From contig JAFDHW010000002.1 of the NCBI GenBank assembly GCA_019308705.1, positions 1 to 20,345 on the forward strand: DNA of 20,345 nt. Reading direction: 5' to 3'. The notes under the pieces were generated by a model that made no database searches, was not told where the DNA came from, and saw only the letters and a list, made by a program, of their open reading frames with translations. This document shows positions 1 through 8,399 of the stretch, piece by piece; the first letter of the stretch is position 1, and each line of letters opens with the position of its first letter. A program made the translations under genes and the position numbers. The DNA is from Deltaproteobacteria bacterium. Lineage in GTDB: Bacteria; Desulfobacterota; Desulfobacteria; Desulfobacterales; Desulfatibacillaceae.

Positions 1-1179
1 TTCCCTGGCGATGCGCGCGATCTGTGCCACCGCGCCGTCGTCAAAGGACAGGGTGATGCCCTCGGTGGCCAGAAGCGCCGAGTACTGCAGGGTGAGGGCG
101 TTCCTGGGCTCGGTGAGGATGCGTGCGAACTGCTCCTCGTTGAGCGCGGAAAGCTCCACCCGGATGGGAAACCGGCCCTGGAGTTCGGGGATCAGGTCCG
201 AGGGCTTGGCCACGGTGAACGCGCCCGAGGCGATGAACAGGATGTGGTCGGTCTTGACCATTCCGTGCCTGGTGTTCACCGTGGTGCCTTCCACCAGGGG
301 CAACAGGTCGCGCTGCACGCCCTCGCGGGAGACGTCCGGGCCGTGGCCCTTGCCGCCGCCCCCCGCGGCGATCTTGTCCATCTCGTCCAGAAAGATGATG
401 CCCGACTGCTCCACGCGCTCCAGGGCGGTGCGGACCACCTTTTCCATGTCCACCAGCCGCTGGGCCTCCTCGGCGGTGAGCAGCTCCATGGCCTCGGAGA
501 CCTTCACCTTGCGGGTCTTGGTCTTCGACGGCACCAGGGAGCCCAGCATGTCCTTCAGGTTGATGCCCACCTCTTCCATGCCCACGCTGGAGAAGATCTC
601 CATGACCGGCATGTTCTTCTCGGACACCTCCATGTCCACGTAGCGCTCGTCCAGCTTGCCCTTTTTCAGCATATCCCGGAACTTCTCCCGGGTGGCGGAC
701 GATTCGGGCTCGGGCCGGGGCGGCTCCTCCTCTTCGCCGCCGCCCCAGGCGGGCGTCTGCCTGCGCGGGGGGAGCAGGATGTCCAGCATGCGCTCCTCGG
801 CCGCTTCCCGGGCCTTTTCGCGCACCGCCTCCTGTTCACGCTGCCGCTCCATGTTCACCGTGACCTCCACCAGGTCCCGGACCATGGATTCCACGTCCCG
901 GCCCACGTAGCCCACCTCGGTGAACTTGGTGGCCTCGATCTTCAGAAAGGGCACGTCCGCCAGCTTGGCCAGCCTGCGGGAAATCTCCGTCTTGCCCACG
1001 CCCGTGGGGCCGATCAGGATGATGTTCTTGGGCGCGATCTCGTCGCGCAGGTCCTCGGCCACCTTCTGCCTGCGCCAGCGGTTCCTTAACGCGATGGCCA
1101 CGGAGCGTTTGGCCTTTTCCTGGCCGATGATGTACTTGTCCAGCTCGGCCACGATGTCTGCGGGATGCAGATTTTCCAT
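1..1179 (-). CDS. hslU: HslU, ATPase subunit of the HslUV protease (3' end cut off by the window)
   Basis: HslU is the AAA+ unfoldase that feeds substrates to the HslV peptidase in the cytoplasm. 393 codons are visible, starting [20 protein letters not shown]. Walker A (GPTGVGKT) lies at residues 57-64, the pore loop GYVG at 90-93 and Walker B (IIFLDEMDK) further on. The intermediate I-domain stretch between them carries an acidic, proline-rich segment ([14 protein letters not shown]). A sensor-type [11 protein letters not shown] motif follows. The reading frame is open to base 1. Compared with the usual length of about 443-460 residues, roughly 50-70 C-terminal residues are missing. The ATG at 1179 lies 4 bp after the hslV stop, with a GGAG about 12 bases upstream, so it is probably translated together with hslV. 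Confidence 0.97.
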   Translation of the reverse strand, partial: MENLHPADIVAELDKYIIGQEKAKRSVAIALRNRWRRQKVAEDLRDEIAPKNIILIGPTGVGKTEISRRLAKLADVPFLKIEATKFTEVGYVGRDVESMVRDLVEVTVNMERQREQEAVREKAREAAEERMLDILLPPRRQTPAWGGGEEEEPPRPEPESSATREKFRDMLKKGKLDERYVDMEVSEKNMPVMEIFSSVGMEEVGINLKDMLGSLVPSKTKTRKVKVSEAMELLTAEEAQRLVDMEKVVRTALERVEQSGIIFLDEMDKIAAGGGGKGHGPDVSREGVQRDLLPLVEGTTVNTRHGMVKTDHILFIASGAFTVAKPSDLIPELQGRFPIRVELSALNEEQFARILTEPRNALTLQYSALLATEGITLSFDDGAVAQIARIARE

Positions 1180-1183
1180 GGGG

Positions 1184-1714
1184 TTACAGCATCTCCATGG
1201 TGATCCGGTCGTTGGTGTAGATACAAAGCGAAGCCGCCACTTCCATGGCCGCCCTGACGATGGCCGGAGCGTCCATGTCCGTGTTGCGCAGAAGCGCCGT
1301 TGCCGCGGCCTGGGCCACCGCCCCGCCGGACCCGATGCCCATGACCCCCTCGTCGGGCTCGATGACGTCGCCGTTGCCGGAGATGAGCAACATGGTGTCT
1401 TTGTCCGCCGCGATCATCACCGCCTCCAGCCGCCGCAACACCTTGTCCGTGCGCCAGTCCCGGGCGAGCTCCACCGCGGCCCGGGAGAGGTTGCCGTTGT
1501 ACTGCTCCAGCTTGGCCTCGAACCGGTCGAACAGGTTCAGCGCGTCGGCCGTGGCCCCGGCGAACCCCGCGGCCACCTTGTCGTGAAACAGGCGGCGGAC
1601 CTTCTTGGCCCCGTGCTTGACCACGTTGTCTCCCATGGTCACCTGGCCGTCCCCGGCGATGGCTGTGCGCCCCTTGGCGGAAACCGCCAGGATGGTCGTT
1701 CCGTGGGGCTTCAT
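1184..1714 (-). CDS. hslV: HslV, proteolytic subunit of the HslUV protease
   Basis: HslV is a proteasome-like N-terminal-nucleophile threonine peptidase that forms a double hexamer capped by HslU. The 176-residue length is normal. The sequence begins [11 protein letters not shown], so removal of five residues would expose catalytic Thr6. In mature numbering Asp17 (GDG) and Lys33 (KKVRR) are kept. Other family motifs are [29 protein letters not shown] and GIGSGG. The start overlaps the xerC stop as ATGA at 1711-1714, with a GAGG ribosome site just upstream. The order xerC-hslV-hslU is a known conserved arrangement (codV-clpQ-clpY in Bacillus subtilis). Confidence 0.98.
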   Translation of the reverse strand: MKPHGTTILAVSAKGRTAIAGDGQVTMGDNVVKHGAKKVRRLFHDKVAAGFAGATADALNLFDRFEAKLEQYNGNLSRAAVELARDWRTDKVLRRLEAVMIAADKDTMLLISGNGDVIEPDEGVMGIGSGGAVAQAAATALLRNTDMDAPAIVRAAMEVAASLCIYTNDRITMEML

Positions 1715-2658
1715 GAATCCTCGTCCTTTCGCCCTCCCTTGGGCCTGCTGCAGGCCCGGGGGTGGGCCTTGTCGTAGGCCTTGGCCAACCGGTCCAGCGA
1801 AACGTGGGTGTACATGCCCGTGGTGCTGAGGCTGGCGTGGCCCAGAAGTTCCTGCACGCTTCGCAGGTCCGCCCCGCCGTCCAGCATGTGGGTGGCGAAG
1901 GTGTGACGCAACCCGTGGGGCGAAAGGGCCCGCATGAGCCGCATGCCGGCGGCCGCCTTGTCCACGGCCCGGGCCATGGACCGCACCGTGAGCCTGCCGC
2001 CACGGAAGTTCAAAAACAAAGCCTTTTCGTCCCGGTTCTCCGGCCCTTCCTCGTCCAGGGCCTTTCGGTATTCCTCGATGGCGTCCAGGGCTTTTTGCCC
2101 TATGGGCACCACCCGCTCCTTGTTGCCCTTGCCCACCACGCGGACCAAGCCCTCGGCGGCGTCTACGTCGTCCACGTCCATGCCGGAAAGTTCGGCCACG
2201 CGCACCCCCGTGGAGTAGAGGGTCTCCAGCACGGCACGGTCCCGTTTTTCCAGCCAGGTGCCGGCGGGCATGTTGTCCAGAAGGTCATAGGCCTCGTCCA
2301 CGTTGAGCCAGGAAACAGCCTTTTTCTCGCGCTTGGGCGTGGCCACCGCCTTGGCCGGGTTGGCGGCCACCTTCCCCTCTTTTTCCAAAAACCGGTAAAA
2401 GGAGCGCAGGGCGGAGAGTTTTCTGGCCATGGTGGAGCGCGAGTCGCCCTTCTGGTGCAGGAACCCCAGGTACGCCCGGATGTCCAGCCGGTTCACCCGG
2501 AAAAACGCCTCGTTGGAAAGCTCCCCGCCTCCGGCCTCGTCCGCCAGAAACCCCGCGAACTCCAGCAGATCCCTGCGGTAGGCGCGGATGGTGGCGGGCG
2601 AGCGGCCGTCCGCCGCGGCGTATTCCAAAAACCGGGTGATGTCCGGCGGCGGGTTCAT
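1711..2658 (-). CDS. xerC: Tyrosine recombinase XerC
   Basis: This is a 315-residue site-specific tyrosine recombinase. XerC with XerD resolves chromosome dimers at dif during cell division. An N-terminal SAM-like DNA-binding domain (about residues 5-95) is followed by the catalytic domain. The full active-site set is visible: Arg153 (STGVRVAEL), Lys177 (GKGNKER), His248 and Arg251 ([12 protein letters not shown]), His274 (LGHASLSTT) and the nucleophile Tyr283 (MYTHV). The start [10 protein letters not shown] fits the family and overlaps the upstream HAD gene stop as ATGA at 2655-2658. The frame stays open further upstream, but that part lies over the HAD gene and is a shadow. XerD-like paralogues look similar. 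The hslVU context favours XerC. Confidence 0.93.
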   Translation of the reverse strand: MNPPPDITRFLEYAAADGRSPATIRAYRRDLLEFAGFLADEAGGGELSNEAFFRVNRLDIRAYLGFLHQKGDSRSTMARKLSALRSFYRFLEKEGKVAANPAKAVATPKREKKAVSWLNVDEAYDLLDNMPAGTWLEKRDRAVLETLYSTGVRVAELSGMDVDDVDAAEGLVRVVGKGNKERVVPIGQKALDAIEEYRKALDEEGPENRDEKALFLNFRGGRLTVRSMARAVDKAAAGMRLMRALSPHGLRHTFATHMLDGGADLRSVQELLGHASLSTTGMYTHVSLDRLAKAYDKAHPRACSRPKGGRKDEDS

Positions 2659-3278
2659 GGCTGTCCCGGAAAAAGGTCCAACAGGCCCCGCAGTTCCTCC
2701 CATGAAGCCACCTCGCAAAAGGGGTGGGGCTTCCGGTTCCACGGCCGTGCGAACACCACCGGCGAGATGCCCGCATCCTGCAGCAGAAAGCAAGTCTCCA
2801 GCCGGTCCTCCACGAACCAGGTCTTGCCCGCGTCAAGCAAAACCCGCGTCTTGGCCTCAAAGGAGCCGGTGGCCTCCACGTCCACGCTGGCCTCATCCAG
2901 GTCCAGGGTCTTTAGCACCCATTCGAGGATGGGGCCTTTTTTGGGCCTGGCGGTGACGAACAACAGGGGAGCCGCCGCCTCCGCGACCTCCGAAAGCACC
3001 CCGGCCGCACCGGGAACAGGCGGCAAGGGCTCGTCGTGGGTGCCGTGGATGAGCTCCTCCACGATGTCCGCGATGACCTCCCGGCTGATGGGCAGGCATT
3101 CCTCCAGGGCGTAGGAGGTGATGTGCTCCATCTTCAGGCCGGGAACGTTGTGCTTCTTTTCCGCGATGCGCAGAAACAGCGCCATGGTGTCCGCCACCAC
3201 GCCGTCGATGTCAAAGGCAAGGGCCTGGGGGCGGATGAAAGCTTCCCGCCTTGCACCGCGAGGCGCGAACAGAGCCAA
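2655..3278 (-). CDS. HAD-superfamily phosphatase, NT5C (5'(3')-deoxyribonucleotidase)-like
   Basis: This is a 207-residue haloacid dehalogenase-fold hydrolase, probably a cytoplasmic phosphomonoesterase. Motif I is FDIDGVVAD, with nucleophile Asp23 and acid/base Asp25. Motif II is FVTARP (Thr109), the motif III lysine is likely Lys143, and motif IV is WFVEDR (Glu157, Asp158). About 80 residues, mostly helical, lie between motifs I and II, as expected of a C1 cap like that of 5'(3')-deoxyribonucleotidases. The substrate cannot be read from sequence. The start is a TTG, 1 bp after the stop of the upstream gene, supported by a GGAGG 10 bases upstream. No ATG or GTG lies before motif I in this frame. 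The stop overlaps the xerC start. Confidence 0.85.
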   Translation of the reverse strand: MALFAPRGARREAFIRPQALAFDIDGVVADTMALFLRIAEKKHNVPGLKMEHITSYALEECLPISREVIADIVEELIHGTHDEPLPPVPGAAGVLSEVAEAAAPLLFVTARPKKGPILEWVLKTLDLDEASVDVEATGSFEAKTRVLLDAGKTWFVEDRLETCFLLQDAGISPVVFARPWNRKPHPFCEVASWEELRGLLDLFPGQP

Positions 3279-3279
3279 G

Positions 3280-3600
3280 CTACGCCGCCCTCCGGGTCTT
3301 CTTCTTCAGGCGGATGATGCGCTTTCTCAGGATGCCGGCCCTTTTTTCGTCGTTTGCCTCCAGGGCCTTTTCCCGTTCGGCCTTGAGCTCCTTGATGCGC
3401 TTTTTCAACTCGCGCACGTCGCTCTTGTCTTTCTTGCGCTCGTCGATGATGCCCCGGGCCTCCTTGATGGCGGACAGAAGCTCGGCCTTGTTCATGGCGT
3501 GGACCCCGGTGATGCCCGGGATCTCCTTGGCCACGGCCCTGAGCTCGGTGGCGGTCATCTTGTCCAAGGGCTTTTCCTTGGTTTCCTTCTTGGCTCCCAT
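3280..3600 (-). CDS. Small basic protein with Rho_N/SAP-like domain and coiled coil
   Basis: This is a 106-residue protein, first gene of the block leading to xerC-hslVU. Residues 11-52 (with MTATELRAVAKEI and MNKAELLSAI) resemble the Rho termination factor N-terminal/SAP-like helical domain, which often binds nucleic acid. Residues 55-106 form a very basic, charged helix rich in Lys, Arg and Glu, likely a coiled coil, ending RIIRLKKKTRRAA. The start MGAKKETKEK was chosen because an AAAGGAGA ribosome site sits 4-5 bases before this ATG. The frame stays open upstream, but the extension crosses a perfect hairpin and the promoter. A nucleic-acid-binding role is an inference. The domain assignment rests on pattern only. 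Confidence 0.8.
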   Translation of the reverse strand: MGAKKETKEKPLDKMTATELRAVAKEIPGITGVHAMNKAELLSAIKEARGIIDERKKDKSDVRELKKRIKELKAEREKALEANDEKRAGILRKRIIRLKKKTRRAA

Positions 3601-3636
3601 TTGTTCTCCTTTCCGGTTTTCCCTGGCGCAAAGCAT

Positions 3637-3673
3637 AACGGAGGCCGGTCTCCGGCCTCCGTTCCTTTTTTTT
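3637..3673. terminator. Perfect 12-bp hairpin with T8 on the plus strand, inside the leader of the minus-strand operon
   Basis: AACGGAGGCCGG (3637-3648) and its exact complement (3652-3663) flank a 3-base loop. On the plus strand the stem is followed by CC and eight T (3666-3673), the form of an intrinsic terminator for plus-strand transcription. No plus-strand gene lies upstream. On the minus strand the same hairpin falls in the 5' leader of the Rho_N-like gene, about 36 bases before its start, and lacks a following T run. It may stop antisense transcription, or act as a leader structure or weak block to read-through from the slipin gene. Confidence 0.6.
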
Positions 3674-3708
3674 CGGCGCGCCCCGGCCGGGACGCGGAAG
3701 AAACAACT

Positions 3709-3738
3709 TATATAATTCGTCCGGCCGGGGAATGTCAA
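3709..3738 (-). promoter_or_regulatory. Candidate sigma-70 promoter for the Rho_N-HAD-xerC-hslVU operon
   Basis: A perfect -35 box TTGACA (3738-3733) lies 18 bases from a TATATA -10 box (3714-3709). Overlapping alternatives TTATAT or TATAAG change the spacing to 17 or 20. The -35 box starts only 5 bases after the slipin stop codon. Transcription would begin near 3702, giving a leader of about 100 bases that contains the perfect hairpin. Whether read-through from the upstream block also contributes cannot be told. Confidence 0.6.
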
Positions 3739-3743
3739 CCGCC

Positions 3744-4508
3744 TCAGGATTCACCCTTCTTGGCCTTCAACGCGTCCAGAAGCGGGGAGAACAAGTCCAG
3801 CGGCACGGGGAAGATGGTGGTGGTGCGGTTTTCCGCGGCCATCTCGTTCATGGTCTGCAAATAGCGCAGTTGCAGGGCCATGGGGTCCTTTGCGATGACC
3901 CGGGCGGCCTCGCCCAGCCGGGCCGCGGCCTGGAACTCGCCCTCGGCGTTGATGACTTTGGCGCGCCGGTCCCGCTCGGCCTCGGCCTGCCTGGCCATGG
4001 CCCGCTGCATCTCGTTGGGGAGGTCGATGTGCTTTAACTCCACGTTGGACACCTTCACCCCCCAGGGGTCTGTCCGCTCGTCCAGGATCTCCTGCAACTG
4101 GGAGTTGATCTTCTCCCGGTCGGACAACAGTTCGTCCAGCTCCGCCTGGCCGCACACGGACCGCAGGGTGGTCTGGGCCAGCTGGGCCATGGCGTAGAGG
4201 TAGTTCTCCACCTCGATGATGGCCTTCACCGAGTCCAGCACCCGAAAATAGACCACCGCGTTGACCTTCACGCTCACGTTGTCGCGGGTGATCACGTCCT
4301 GAGGATCCACGTCCAGGACCACGGTGCGCAGGCTCACCTTGACCATCTTGTCGATGATCGGCCACAGCCAGATGATCCCCGGCCCCTTGGCCCCCACCAC
4401 GCGGCCCAGGCGGAACACCACGGCCCGCTCGTACTCGTTTAAAACCTTGATGGCCATGACGGCCAGAAGCCCTCCGATGACGATTATCGGCACCCACAGC
4501 TGGAACAT
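3744..4508 (-). CDS. Slipin (SPFH/band 7 stomatin-like membrane protein)
   Basis: This is a 254-residue slipin, a membrane scaffold protein that oligomerises and is usually paired with an NfeD protease. One N-terminal membrane segment (about residues 5-23) precedes the SPFH domain, seen from [13 protein letters not shown] through [19 protein letters not shown] charged helical region ([18 protein letters not shown]) follows. The C-terminal stretch [12 protein letters not shown] corresponds to the hydrophobic tail region that the Pyrococcus NfeD homologue cleaves in its stomatin partner. The start MFQLW has a strong GGGAGGG ribosome site. The gene lies 28 bp after nfeD on the same strand, the classic NfeD-stomatin pair. 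Confidence 0.93.
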   Translation of the reverse strand: MFQLWVPIIVIGGLLAVMAIKVLNEYERAVVFRLGRVVGAKGPGIIWLWPIIDKMVKVSLRTVVLDVDPQDVITRDNVSVKVNAVVYFRVLDSVKAIIEVENYLYAMAQLAQTTLRSVCGQAELDELLSDREKINSQLQEILDERTDPWGVKVSNVELKHIDLPNEMQRAMARQAEAERDRRAKVINAEGEFQAAARLGEAARVIAKDPMALQLRYLQTMNEMAAENRTTTIFPVPLDLFSPLLDALKAKKGES

Positions 4509-4536
4509 GGTTCCCTCCCTTTGTTGAGCGCTGGTG

Positions 4537-5835
4537 TTATGGATTCTTCCTGCAGGCAAGCCTCAGGCCGGAAAGCGACTCTATGGTCACCTTGTCCCCG
4601 GGCGCCGCCGTCTGGTCGAAATCCGCGTTCCACAGCTCGCCGAACACGCGCACCTTGCCGCTTTTGCCGTCTTCGGCCACGCTGGCCACGACGCCGGTCT
4701 GGCCCAGCATGCCCTCGTAGCCCGTCCTGGGCCTGGACAAATGGGTCCGCACCGCCAGGGTGGTGACCACGGCCACGAACACGATGACCGCGCCGATGGA
4801 GGATACGAGCACGCCGGTGCTCACCTCGATTCCCGTCCGGGGCTGGTCGAACAGCATGACCGAGCCCAGGATCAGGGCGACCACCCCGCCCATGGCCAGG
4901 ACCCCGTAGGAGGTGACATACACCTCCAGGATGAAAAACACCACGGAAAGGAGAATCAAAAGCACCCCGGCGTAGTTCACCGGCAGGGTGGAAAGGGAGT
5001 AGAACGCCAGCACCAGGCTCACCGCGCCGATGACCCCGGGAAACACGGCGCCGGGGTTGGAGAGCTCGAAGTACAGCCCAGCCAGGCCCACCAGGAGCAG
5101 GATGTAGGCGATGTTGGGGTTCGAGACCGCGAAAAGCACCTTTTCCTGGAACGTGGGTTCCATGCGCTCCACCGGCGCGTTTGCCGTGTCCAGGACCTTG
5201 CCGTTGACCCGCATGCCGTCCACCTTGTCCAGAAGCTCGGAAAGGGAACCGGCCACCAGGTCCACGATGTTTTTCTCCACGGCCTCCGTGGCGGTGACGG
5301 ACACGCTTTCGCGCACCGCCTTTTCCGCCCACTCGGCGTTTCTGCCGCGCTTTTCCGCGAGGCTCCGCGCGTGGGCGGCCAAATCGCTGACCACCTTTTC
5401 CTCCATGGTGCCACCCACGTCCGAGCCGCCCGCGCCCACGGGGTGGGCCGCGCCGATGTTGGTGCCCTCGGCCATGGCGGCCACGTCCGCGGCCAGGGTG
5501 ATCATCACCCCGGCGGAAGCGGCCCGGGCGCCCTCGGGCGCAACGTACACCACCACCGGCGTCTGGGAGGCCAGAATGGCCTGCACCATCTCCCGCATGG
5601 ACTCGGCCAGGCCGCCGGGGGTATCCAACCGGATGACCAGGGCCGCGGCCCGGTTTTCGTTGGCCAGTTTCACGGCCCTGAGCACGTAGGCCGCGGACCC
5701 GGGGGAGACCGGCCCGGCCAGGGTGGCCACGTACACCGGGGCCTTGTCCGCGGCCGCGCCGGGAACCGCCCACGGGCCGGTGAAAAGCGCCAGGAAAAAC
5801 GCCGCGGCCCTTATGAGCGTCATTCCTCTGTTCAC
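4537..5835 (-). CDS. nfeD: NfeD-family membrane serine protease (ClpP-like domain, membrane helices, OB fold)
   Basis: This is a 432-residue long-form NfeD. It starts with a signal-like hydrophobic segment (about residues 8-29). A ClpP/SppA-like serine protease domain follows, with RLDTPGG at 69-75, nucleophile Ser108 in ARAASAG and likely general base Lys147 ([10 protein letters not shown]). Four to five membrane helices lie at about 241-363, including [15 protein letters not shown]. The C-terminal NfeD OB-fold domain holds [22 protein letters not shown] and [10 protein letters not shown]. The active site therefore probably faces the periplasm. The GTG start overlaps the stop of the upstream gene as GTGA (5832-5835). 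An ATG four codons later (5823) is an alternative, but its AGGA sits directly against it. The likely substrate is the slipin next door. Confidence 0.93.
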   Translation of the reverse strand: MNRGMTLIRAAAFFLALFTGPWAVPGAAADKAPVYVATLAGPVSPGSAAYVLRAVKLANENRAAALVIRLDTPGGLAESMREMVQAILASQTPVVVYVAPEGARAASAGVMITLAADVAAMAEGTNIGAAHPVGAGGSDVGGTMEEKVVSDLAAHARSLAEKRGRNAEWAEKAVRESVSVTATEAVEKNIVDLVAGSLSELLDKVDGMRVNGKVLDTANAPVERMEPTFQEKVLFAVSNPNIAYILLLVGLAGLYFELSNPGAVFPGVIGAVSLVLAFYSLSTLPVNYAGVLLILLSVVFFILEVYVTSYGVLAMGGVVALILGSVMLFDQPRTGIEVSTGVLVSSIGAVIVFVAVVTTLAVRTHLSRPRTGYEGMLGQTGVVASVAEDGKSGKVRVFGELWNADFDQTAAPGDKVTIESLSGLRLACRKNP

Positions 5836-6560
5836 GGCTTTTTTCCCATGCGGGAGAGCAAAAGCTTGATGTCTTCCCATGCTTCCCGCTTCTTGCTGGG
5901 GGTCCTGTGCAGGTAGGCGGGATGGTAGGTGCACACCACCTCGTAACCGGAAACCTCGTGGACCCGGCCCCGCAGCCGGGCCAGGTTTTTGGGGGAGCCC
6001 AGGACCGCCTGGGAGGAAATGAGCCCCAGGCAGCAGATGAACCGCGGGGACACCGCGTTGATCTCCCGCCACAGCCAGGGCAGGCAGCCGTTGATCTCTT
6101 CCGCGGTGGGGTCGCGGTTTTCCGGGGGGCGGCACTTGACGAGGTTGGTCACGTACACCTCCTCCCGAGAGAGGTTCATGCCCTTTTGCAGGATGTCGTC
6201 GAACAGCTTGCCCGCCGTGCCCACAAAGGGCCTGCCCTGCTCGTCCTCCTCTTTTCCCGGAGCCTCGCCCACGAACACCAGGTCCGCGCGGGGGTTCCCC
6301 TCGCCCAGCACCACGGTGGAGCGATCCCTGCACAGGCCGCAGCCGTGGCATGCGGCAAGCTCCTTGTGGACCTGTTCGAGGGATTCCCCGGCCATGGGCG
6401 ACGCCGTCCGTTTTCCCAGGTTCTTGAGGGTCCGGGCGGCTTCGGGGGAAAGGTTCCAGCCGGCAAATCCCTCGGCCGCCAGGCATTGGGCGTGCCGCCT
6501 GGCCTCGGAGACGATCCGCAAAAGGGCCGTGCGTGGGTTTTGTGCGGCCAAGGCTGTCAC
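5832..6560 (-). CDS. Family 4 uracil-DNA glycosylase with Fe-S cluster
   Basis: This 242-residue enzyme removes uracil from DNA, the first step of base-excision repair of deaminated cytosine. Family 4 hallmarks are all visible. The four cluster cysteines are Cys71 and Cys74 (CHGC), then Cys143 (VKCRPPENRDP) and Cys159, with the typical 15-residue gap. Motif A is GEAPGKEEDEQGRPFVGTAG (residues 98-117) and motif B is HPAYL at 213-217. About 65 N-terminal residues before the cluster lengthen it relative to the roughly 200-residue archetypes. The GTG start overlaps the coaBC stop as GTGA (6557-6560), and the stop overlaps nfeD. Confidence 0.95.
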   Translation of the reverse strand: MTALAAQNPRTALLRIVSEARRHAQCLAAEGFAGWNLSPEAARTLKNLGKRTASPMAGESLEQVHKELAACHGCGLCRDRSTVVLGEGNPRADLVFVGEAPGKEEDEQGRPFVGTAGKLFDDILQKGMNLSREEVYVTNLVKCRPPENRDPTAEEINGCLPWLWREINAVSPRFICCLGLISSQAVLGSPKNLARLRGRVHEVSGYEVVCTYHPAYLHRTPSKKREAWEDIKLLLSRMGKKP

Positions 6561-7765
6561 TCTGCCTGGGGGAGGTACCGGGCGGCCCGGTCCAGCACGG
6601 CGTGGGCCACCTGGTCCTTGGTCATGAGGTCCAGGTCCTCGGAGTAGCCGTCCCGGTAGAACACGGAAACCTTGTTGGTGTCCGATCCGAATCCGGACCC
6701 GGCCTCACCCACCAGGTTGGCCACGATCATGTCCAGGTTCTTCTCCTCCAGCTTGGAGGAGGCGTAGGCGGCAAGCTTCCTGGTTTCTGCGGCGAACCCC
6801 ACCAGCACCTTGTCGCTCTTTTCCTTGCCCAGTTCCTTCAGGATGTCCGGGTTCCTGGCCAGACGCAGGTTGGTGTCCGCCTTGTTTTTCTTTTCCTTGT
6901 GCGCGGCGCAGGTCTTGGGCCTGAAGTCCGACACCGCCGCGGCCTTCAGCACCATGTCCGCGTCCTTGGCTTCGGCGAACACGGCGTCGGCCATCTCCCG
7001 GGCCGTGGTCACCCGCACCACCTTCACCCCCAGGGGATCGGCCAACTGCACCGGGCCGGAGACCAGCACCACCTCCGCTCCCCGGTGTTCCGCGGCCCGG
7101 GCCAGAGCGAACCCCATCTTGCCCGAGGACGGGTTGGAGAGAAACCGCACCGGGTCCAGGGGCTCGCGGGTGGGGCCCGCGGTGACCAGGACCTTGAGGC
7201 CGGAAAGATCCTTTTCGCACAACAGGGCCGCGGCGCGGTCCGCGATGTCCGCCGGGTCGGGCAGCCGTCCCGGCCCCGTGTCTCCGCAGGCCAGAAACCC
7301 GGAGCCCGGGGCCATGACGTGGAGGCCGGTGTCCGACAGCCGCTTCAGGTTGTCCTGCACCCGGGGGTTCTCGAACATGTGGGTGTTCATGGACGGGCAT
7401 ACCAGAATGGGCGCGGTGACGGCCAGAAGCAGGGTGGAGAGCGCATCGTCCGCCAGGCCGCAGGCCATCTTGCCCACCAGGTTGGCCGTGGCCGGCGCCA
7501 GGATGACCAGGTCCGCCTCCCGGGCCCAGTCGATGTGGCGGATCTCGTGGTTTTCCCTCCACATGTCCATGTACACGGGCTGGCCGGACAGGGCCTCGAA
7601 CAGGACCGGCCCCACGAAGCGGGCGGCGTTTTTGGTCATGGCCACCCGCACCCGGGCATCCTGGGAGGAAAGCAGGCGCAGAAGTTCCACGCTCTTGTAG
7701 GCGGCGATTCCCCCGCTCACACCCAGCACGATGGAGCGGCCGGCAAGGACGGACAGTTCCCCCAT
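6557..7765 (-). CDS. coaBC: Bifunctional phosphopantothenoylcysteine decarboxylase / phosphopantothenate-cysteine ligase CoaBC
   Basis: CoaBC makes phosphopantetheine from phosphopantothenate and cysteine, using CTP and FMN, in coenzyme A synthesis. The 402-residue length is normal. The CoaC half (about 1-185) has the flavin-binding start VLGVSGGIAAYK, catalytic His77 (HIDW), PSMNTHM at 124-130 and the mobile-loop Cys160 in LACGDTGPGR. The CoaB half begins at VLVTAGPTREPLDPVR and has NPSSGKMG (Asn211) and AAAVSDFRPK. A Lys-rich loop HKEKKNK at 289-295 contains the position of the E. coli catalytic Lys289. It starts 16 bases after the lipoprotein gene and overlaps the following gene by GTGA. 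Confidence 0.97.
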   Translation of the reverse strand: MGELSVLAGRSIVLGVSGGIAAYKSVELLRLLSSQDARVRVAMTKNAARFVGPVLFEALSGQPVYMDMWRENHEIRHIDWAREADLVILAPATANLVGKMACGLADDALSTLLLAVTAPILVCPSMNTHMFENPRVQDNLKRLSDTGLHVMAPGSGFLACGDTGPGRLPDPADIADRAAALLCEKDLSGLKVLVTAGPTREPLDPVRFLSNPSSGKMGFALARAAEHRGAEVVLVSGPVQLADPLGVKVVRVTTAREMADAVFAEAKDADMVLKAAAVSDFRPKTCAAHKEKKNKADTNLRLARNPDILKELGKEKSDKVLVGFAAETRKLAAYASSKLEEKNLDMIVANLVGEAGSGFGSDTNKVSVFYRDGYSEDLDLMTKDQVAHAVLDRAARYLPQAE

Positions 7766-7780
7766 GGCGCTTTCAGACCC

Positions 7781-8275
7781 TTACTCGAACGTTTTGGGTT
7801 CGTTTCCCTCCCCGGCCTTCGCGTTGGCCGGGGCCACCCACACGATCGCCTCGGTTTTGCCCAGGAACGTGCTGTCCACCTGGATCACGCAGTAGCGGTT
7901 CTCTTTTTTAAAGAGCATCATGGTGCGGGCGCTCTTCAAGATGGAGACCAGGTTCCAGGCGTCTGCAGGCATGTTGTCCAGGAAAAAGGAGACCGCCTCC
8001 TCGGGCCGGATACCGCCGGAATAAACCAGGATGCCCGTAATCTCCCCGCCCGCGCGCACCACGAAGGACTCGTCCTGATTCTGGTTCAGTTGCCGGGGCA
8101 GGCGGATGTCGGAAAAGTCCCCGCTCACCTTGAACGCGGGCTCGGGCGGCGCGGCCGGAACGGCCGGCTCTTCCTTCTGCCCGGAGTTGATCACGCTGCA
8201 CCCGGAAACCGCCAGGACGCACAGAGCCAGAAGGCAAAGCAGAAACGGTGGGAAATGGTTGCGCAAGGCTTGCAT
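7781..8275 (-). CDS. Small lipoprotein of unknown function
   Basis: This is a 164-residue predicted lipoprotein. The signal peptide (about residues 1-25) ends in lipobox LAVSGC, so Cys26 would be lipidated. The +2 residue is Ser, which in enterobacteria favours the outer membrane. A proline- and alanine-rich linker (about 36-47) precedes a globular domain with FSDIRLPRQLNQNQDESFVV, a GILVYSGG strand, a helix EEAVSFFLDNMPADAWNLV and MLFKKENRYCVIQVD. The shape suggests a small alpha/beta domain, but I do not recognise a named family. The ATG has an AGGGAG ribosome site. The gene opens the coaBC-udg-nfeD-slipin block and lies 15 bp before coaBC. Confidence 0.85.
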   Translation of the reverse strand: MQALRNHFPPFLLCLLALCVLAVSGCSVINSGQKEEPAVPAAPPEPAFKVSGDFSDIRLPRQLNQNQDESFVVRAGGEITGILVYSGGIRPEEAVSFFLDNMPADAWNLVSILKSARTMMLFKKENRYCVIQVDSTFLGKTEAIVWVAPANAKAGEGNEPKTFE

Positions 8276-8399
8276 GAATGACTCCCTTTTCTCCTTCCAA
8301 AATAGTATTTGGCTGTTATAACTACACTATCGCACTCTGCCGGACGCCCGGCCGCCGGTCAAGGCAAATGTTTGGCGGCCGGAAGGCAACGCCCGGTTC
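8276..8399. other. Intergenic spacer with 9-bp inverted repeat between the glycosyltransferase and lipoprotein genes
   Basis: CCGGCCGCC (8348-8356) pairs exactly with GGCGGCCGG (8374-8382) across a 17-base loop. No T run follows on either strand, so it is not a clear intrinsic terminator, although it sits where transcription of the murJ-glycosyltransferase block should end. AT-rich sequence at 8300-8330 includes TATAAC on the minus strand, but I found no good matching -35 box. Confidence 0.5.

Noticed and set aside
1711..2658. Recombinase as sign of an integrated mobile element
   Set aside because: The enzyme is XerC-like and sits in the conserved xerC-hslV-hslU order with no attachment sites or phage genes nearby.
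4534..5916. 460-codon plus-strand frame opposite nfeD
   Set aside because: His/Gly/Val-rich shadow with no domain. NfeD on the other strand has its catalytic serine, helices and OB fold intact.
6533..8281. 582-codon plus-strand frame opposite coaBC
   Set aside because: His-, Gly- and Gln-rich composition without family motifs. The minus strand has clear CoaBC and lipoprotein genes.
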